From Veillonella nakazawae (GTDB taxonomy: Bacteria; Bacillota; Negativicutes; Veillonellales; Veillonellaceae), in the NCBI RefSeq assembly GCF_013393365.1, contig NZ_AP022321.1, forward strand, positions 1,750,501 through 1,814,500: a stretch of DNA of 64,000 nucleotides, given 5' to 3'. The stretch's first letter is position 1, and the number at the start of each line of letters is the position of its first letter. The position numbers and the translations under genes are program-made. Shown piece after piece: positions 60,656 to 64,000 of the stretch. Below the pieces are notes generated by a model, which was not told where the DNA came from, did not search any database, and worked only from the letters and a program-made list of their open reading frames with translations.

Positions 60656-60745
60656 GAGCTTATATATCAAATTTGTAAAATACTTTACATCTGTATTTCT
60701 AGATAAAACTAAAACTCATATCATGACATCAATGATATAAACTGA

Positions 60746-60787
60746 AAAGCAGTAGCTATCCTTAGGATTACTACTGCTTTTTTATTT
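60746..60787 (+). terminator. Terminator of the aro operon
   Basis: Stem AAAGCAGTAG / CTACTGCTTT plus inner TCCT / AGGA pairs, followed by TTTATTT. Confidence 0.85.
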
Positions 60788-60827
60788 CCCCTATGTTTTA
60801 TATGTATTTGTAAAAATCCACATGTGC

Positions 60828-60842
60828 AATTACAATGTAATT
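60828..60842 (+). promoter_or_regulatory. Palindrome upstream of the toxin-antitoxin pair
   Basis: AATTACA (60828-60834), A, TGTAATT (60836-60842): a near-perfect palindrome 100 nt before the antitoxin ATG and about 50 nt before a TATAAA -10-like box. A candidate operator for autorepression by the ribbon-helix-helix antitoxin. Confidence 0.4.
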
Positions 60843-60941
60843 ACAAACGGAATTAATTAGCTTAACAAACTTTTAATATAAAATCAATAATATGACCAAC
60901 GAATTACAGTCACAAGCCAAAAGAATACTAGGAGAGATACT

Positions 60942-61550
60942 ATGAAAACAGTAAACCTACAAGTCCGCATCAACGAAGATCTAAAACAGGAAGTATCTAG
61001 CATATTAAAGGCACAGGGCCTATCCTACACCTCTATGCTAGACGCACTATTTCGTCAAATTATAAAAGAACGTCGTATCCCATTTGCCATTGCTTTACCA
61101 ACAACTCCTACCGAAAAAACACCAACGCCAAGTACACTCAAGAATGACAGCACCTACGAACAACCTCGAAGAACATTAAAGGCCTCAGATACTATAAATA
61201 CGTACGGAACATCAACAGAAAACGAAATAGAAATATCCTTTGATAAAATTGATAAAACAGGCATACTCAATATCCGTATAAACCCTAAAGTTAAGACACT
61301 AACAACAGCTATCTTAAAAGAAATGGGATTAACCATATCACAAACTGTTACACTAGTTTCTAAACAAATACAATTCGCTAAAGATATTCCTCCGACTATT
61401 CATCGCCCTGAATGGATTGATGCTATAAATGATGATTTATGGACAAAAGAAGAGTTCAACAAAAGAATAGAAATAGGTCTTAATCAGGCTGAAAATGGAA
61501 TTGGTGAACCTGTAGAAAAAGTCTTTAATGAACTCCTTAAAGATTTATAA
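60942..61550 (+). CDS. Double ribbon-helix-helix antitoxin (RelB/DinJ family)
   Basis: 202 residues, twice the usual length. Residues 3-50: RelB/DinJ-type RHH domain (VNLQVRINEDLKQEVSSILKAQG; SMLDALFRQIIKERRIPF). A low-complexity Thr/Pro linker (55-100) follows. Residues 106-202: a second RHH-like copy (ILNIRINPKVKTLTTAILKEMG; SQTVTLVSKQIQFAKDIP) and a toxin-binding-like tail (IHRPEWIDAINDDLWTKEEF onwards). It would neutralise the toxin encoded 14 nt downstream and bind its own promoter. The two RHH copies could form an intramolecular pseudo-dimer. Confidence 0.78.
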   Translation: MKTVNLQVRINEDLKQEVSSILKAQGLSYTSMLDALFRQIIKERRIPFAIALPTTPTEKTPTPSTLKNDSTYEQPRRTLKASDTINTYGTSTENEIEISFDKIDKTGILNIRINPKVKTLTTAILKEMGLTISQTVTLVSKQIQFAKDIPPTIHRPEWIDAINDDLWTKEEFNKRIEIGLNQAENGIGEPVEKVFNELLKDL

Positions 61551-61564
61551 GTGTGGAGATTAAA

Positions 61565-61867
61565 ATGAGATATGTAATAATTTTGACCCCTACAGCTAAA
61601 TCTGATATAGTAAATCTCAAAATTTCATTAGCACAACAGCTTATAGATCAAAGCATTATCAGAAAAGAATTAAGGTTAATCTATGAAAAAATATCTTCAT
61701 TAACTATTTTTCCTGAACGATATCCCATTATTAATAGTGATACAAAATACAGAAAATTATCACATAGAAAATATCTCATCCTATATAAGGTTATAAATAA
61801 TTATATATATGTGTTCTATATTCGACCTTCAAAAATGAATACATTACAGGAAATACAAAACATATAA
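61565..61867 (+). CDS. RelE/ParE-family toxin
   Basis: 100 residues from ATG 61565 (GTGGAG upstream). RelE/ParE fold: TPTAKSDIVNLKISLAQQ at the N-terminus, SLTIFPERYPI in the middle, and the strand YRKLSHRKYLILYKVINNYI, close to ParE toxins that poison gyrase; a RelE-type ribosome-dependent nuclease cannot be excluded. Two-gene operon with the antitoxin before it. AT-rich coding with codon use unlike the aro genes, which points to acquisition. Confidence 0.85.
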   Translation: MRYVIILTPTAKSDIVNLKISLAQQLIDQSIIRKELRLIYEKISSLTIFPERYPIINSDTKYRKLSHRKYLILYKVINNYIYVFYIRPSKMNTLQEIQNI

Positions 61868-61894
61868 AAAAGTCGGCTTTCGCCGACTTTTTTT
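61866..61894. terminator. Bidirectional terminator between toxin gene and aroD
   Basis: 7-bp stem AGTCGGC / GCCGACT, loop TTTC, with A6 before and T7 after. Confidence 0.9.
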
Positions 61895-62687
61895 AATGCA
61901 CTTTTACCCGTTTATGTTGTTGTTCATCGAAGACACCATCTACGTCGATAGTATCAAGAATTCGTTTTAGTTCATGCACATCAATTTGACCTGGTGCTGA
62001 TGCTTTGCCAGCAGAGGCAAATGTCATAGCATTACCAAATAGAGCGCCTGCAGTACGTGTAACAGCACCTAGTGGACCCATAGCCATCGTAATGATTGGG
62101 TCAGATGGATACAAGGCTTTAACTTCAGCCGTTGCTTCAAGGAGGGTTAATACATCCCCTGTTGTATTAGGCATAACAGCCATCTTTGGCACGTCGGCTA
62201 AGAATTCTTTCATTTGAAGAAGACGATTTACAATAACTTCATGACTTGGTGTTCCATTAAAATCATGATTACTCATGATAATTGTAATGCCATGTACCTT
62301 AGCAAACTCAATGGTCTTGAGCATTCTATCTTGATCAAAGAAGAGTTCAATATCAATAGCATCTACCAATCCAGTAGGAATGATGCGCTCTAACATAGTG
62401 AAGTAGTCTTGTGAAGAAATGGATTTCTCCCCACCTTCACCTTTCGTGCGCCATGTAAATAACAAGGCACGACCTTTTAATTGAGGCTTGATGAGCATTA
62501 ATAATTCAATAATAGCGTCAATGGAGTAGGCCCGCTCGTAATAGTCAATGCGTAGCTCCACTACCTGACACGGTGTATTACATGCAACCGCAGTGGCATC
62601 TAAAATTTCTTTCATTGTTGTGCCTACGATAGGCACACATATCTTTGTACCCTTTTCGCCGAGTACAGCATGACCGATACGGACCAT
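61893..62687 (-). CDS. aroD: 3-dehydroquinate dehydratase, type I
   Basis: 264 residues from ATG 62687 (AAAGGAG upstream; frame open 11 codons further). Type I Schiff-base enzyme: KICVPIVGTTMKEILDAT, VVELRIDYYERA, LLFTWRTKGEGGEKS, IIMSNHDFNGTPS with the catalytic His, KMAVMPNTTGDVL with the active-site Lys, and ITMAMGPLGAVTRTAGALFG. Converts 3-dehydroquinate to 3-dehydroshikimate, the step missing from the aro operon on the other strand. A hairpin with a minus-strand T-run (62763-62791) lies in its leader. Confidence 0.96.
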   Translation of the reverse strand: MVRIGHAVLGEKGTKICVPIVGTTMKEILDATAVACNTPCQVVELRIDYYERAYSIDAIIELLMLIKPQLKGRALLFTWRTKGEGGEKSISSQDYFTMLERIIPTGLVDAIDIELFFDQDRMLKTIEFAKVHGITIIMSNHDFNGTPSHEVIVNRLLQMKEFLADVPKMAVMPNTTGDVLTLLEATAEVKALYPSDPIITMAMGPLGAVTRTAGALFGNAMTFASAGKASAPGQIDVHELKRILDTIDVDGVFDEQQHKRVKVH

Positions 62688-62988
62688 AATAACTCCTTTC
62701 CGTCCCACAGGGTGAGACAAATGACTTACCTTAAACTAACTATATACCAATATTTTGGTAAAAGCAATCAATCCGGCTATATTGGATTGCTATTCACAAA
62801 AAGCGTATGAAAGCCCGTTATTATGCACTAAAAATGTATTCTTAGATTAACGATTAACATAATTTTTTGTTATATCTCATTTTCTCGGTCTTATTAAAAT
62901 TGGTCATATTATTCAATCCCGTTAAGTATATCTACTCTCTCTAAATAAAAACTCCACACATAATCGTGTGGAGTAATCATTTATGGTA
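62688..62988 (-). other. 301-nt region before aroD
   Basis: Contains a hairpin (AGCAATC 62763-62769 / GATTGCT 62785-62791) followed on the minus strand by TTTT, about 75 nt before the aroD ATG, and the MFS terminator (62951-62974). No gene seen. Confidence 0.55.
62951..62974 (-). terminator. Terminator of the MFS gene
   Basis: 9-bp stem ACTCCACAC / GTGTGGAGT, loop ATAATC, followed on the minus strand by TTTTTATTT; 15 nt beyond the MFS stop. Confidence 0.88.
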
Positions 62989-64000
62989 TTATTCGTGCTT
63001 GGCAGATAGTTTTCTAGATTGGAATGCCATATATAACAATAACAAGCCTGTAATGCTAAATACATAGGATATACCTATATAGGTGGATACTATACTTGCA
63101 AATACAGGACCTACCATAGACCCAAATTGTTGAGCCGTCGTAGTCATACCAAACATGCGGCCTCTAAAACTGGGGTCTGTATTGAGGGTTACCGCTGCAC
63201 TTAAGGATGGGTTAATACCTACAATACAAGAACCAATTAAGACTTGTAACACACCAAACCACCAAATACCTACTGGCAAGCTTTGAAGTAAAAGGACAAT
63301 ACCACTTCCCATCATACAGTAGGAAATGGTTTTAAAATAACCACGGCGTTCACCCAAACGGACCCATAGGTTCGTCGTTAAGGATCCTGCTAAGCCGCCG
63401 ATACTAAGGATGGTGCCAGAGATCATAGCCGCCCCTTCCATAGTGCCTTGCATATCTCCTACATAGAGGGCCAAAATAGGTTGCAACATCATAATAGCGC
63501 ATTGCATGAAGAAGAATATCCAGAGTAATCGTACTAATACAGGCTGTTGTTGAACTGCTTTAAAGTCTTCACGTAAGGATGTAGATTTGGTATGGTGAGC
63601 AGCTTGTTCTTTTCCATCAGCACCCACAGCATGTAATTTGGGTTCTTTCACAAAAAATAATACGGCCAAAGTCGCAATAAATACAGCAATACCAGATACG
63701 TAAAACACAGGTCGCATCCCTACAACACTCTCAACGGCGCCACCTAAAAACGGGCCAATGACATTGCCTAAGATAAGACCGGTTTGAAATATACCTAATG
63801 CTCTACCAACCTGTTTTTCATCAACACTAAGGGACACCATAGTCATTGCCGCTGGATAGAATCCATTAGCAAAACCAACGAGGGCACGCCCCATGAGTAA
63901 TTGATATTGGTCTGTAACTAAGCCAATTAATACATAACAGATGGCGATGGCAAAGCCAGCACGCAAGGCCATCCGTTTTTTCCCTTTATTATCGGCAATC
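62989..64000 (-). CDS. MFS transporter, cut by the right edge
   Basis: At least 337 residues visible; the frame is open through the last base, and an ATG at 63972 is internal because the preceding codons read IADNKGKKR, the A-motif between TM2 and TM3. About ten membrane segments remain (GRALVGFANGFYPAAMTMVS; LGIFQTGLILGNVIGPFLGG; a central soluble loop; FFFMQCAIMMLQPILALYVG; GRMFGMTTTAQQFGSMVGP). Looks like a DHA1 drug-efflux transporter of the multidrug/YfmO type; substrate unknown. Confidence 0.85.
   Translation of the reverse strand, partial: IADNKGKKRMALRAGFAIAICYVLIGLVTDQYQLLMGRALVGFANGFYPAAMTMVSLSVDEKQVGRALGIFQTGLILGNVIGPFLGGAVESVVGMRPVFYVSGIAVFIATLAVLFFVKEPKLHAVGADGKEQAAHHTKSTSLREDFKAVQQQPVLVRLLWIFFFMQCAIMMLQPILALYVGDMQGTMEGAAMISGTILSIGGLAGSLTTNLWVRLGERRGYFKTISYCMMGSGIVLLLQSLPVGIWWFGVLQVLIGSCIVGINPSLSAAVTLNTDPSFRGRMFGMTTTAQQFGSMVGPVFASIVSTYIGISYVFSITGLLLLYMAFQSRKLSAKHE

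Noticed and set aside
61893..62720. Upstream start for aroD at 62720
   Set aside because: The ATG at 62687 has the ribosome site and gives the normal N-terminus.
63972..63972. ATG at 63972 as start of the MFS gene
   Set aside because: Codons before it stay open and spell the conserved A-motif loop, so it is internal.

Overview
The window looks like chromosomal DNA of a low-GC, diderm Firmicute of the class Negativicutes, most likely Veillonella or a close relative. This is inferred from the lactate dehydrogenase/lactate permease pair, the very large 2-hydroxyacyl-CoA dehydratase activase-like fusion, the class Ia ribonucleotide reductase, BrnQ and the general protein flavour; no rRNA is present to confirm it. 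I saw no tRNA, rRNA, insertion sequence, prophage or CRISPR array.

Layout. 0-5 kb (minus strand): start of a probable argS, then a DUF1934 protein, a GIY-YIG protein, a cyclophilin lipoprotein, a DUF3829 lipoprotein, a HAD phosphatase, a DUF1653 protein and an iron-type alcohol dehydrogenase. 5-14 kb: BrnQ, a molybdopterin oxidoreductase, lactate dehydrogenase, lactate permease, a PepSY protein and a Bcr/CflA efflux pump. 14-18.7 kb: two long palindromic elements, then the 1417-residue activase fusion. 19-36 kb: a 21-gene minus-strand operon for a 1,2-propanediol-utilisation (Pdu) bacterial microcompartment, with its AraC/PocR-type activator divergent at 36 kb. 37-47 kb: an orphan MetQ lipoprotein, a DUF389 membrane protein, a second CobT, three uncharacterised exported or membrane proteins, another iron-type alcohol dehydrogenase, a DUF4153-like membrane protein and a flavodoxin. 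47-51 kb: nrdA-nrdB and a rubredoxin-membrane protein. 51-53 kb: small genes plus a short relic of an nrdB 3' end. 53-63 kb: an aromatic amino acid operon (aroF-aroB-aroA-aroC-pheA-aroE/aroK fusion) behind a newly read leader-peptide attenuator, a toxin-antitoxin pair with a double-length antitoxin, and aroD on the opposite strand. The right edge cuts an MFS transporter.

How the genes work together. The Pdu operon encodes shell proteins (PduA/J, two PduB, PduK, PduU, PduN), the B12-dependent diol dehydratase (PduCDE), its reactivase (PduGH), B12 handling (PduO, CobT), the aldehyde branch (PduP, PduL, PduQ), a diffusion facilitator (PduF) and accessory proteins (PduM, PduV, EutJ-like). Propanediol would enter by PduF, be dehydrated to propionaldehyde inside the shell, and be split into propanol (PduQ) and propionyl-phosphate (PduP, PduL). 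No PduS, PduT, PduW or PduX is encoded here. The 53-63 kb block covers every step from DAHP synthesis to chorismate, plus prephenate dehydratase.

The most noteworthy observations are: the Tyr/Phe/Trp-rich leader peptide with mutually exclusive terminator and antiterminator stems ahead of aroF; two oppositely oriented palindromic elements with different stems but a conserved 37-nt loop; the nrdB relic; N-terminal encapsulation-peptide-like helices on at least six Pdu proteins, including one PduB paralogue; and the double ribbon-helix-helix antitoxin.
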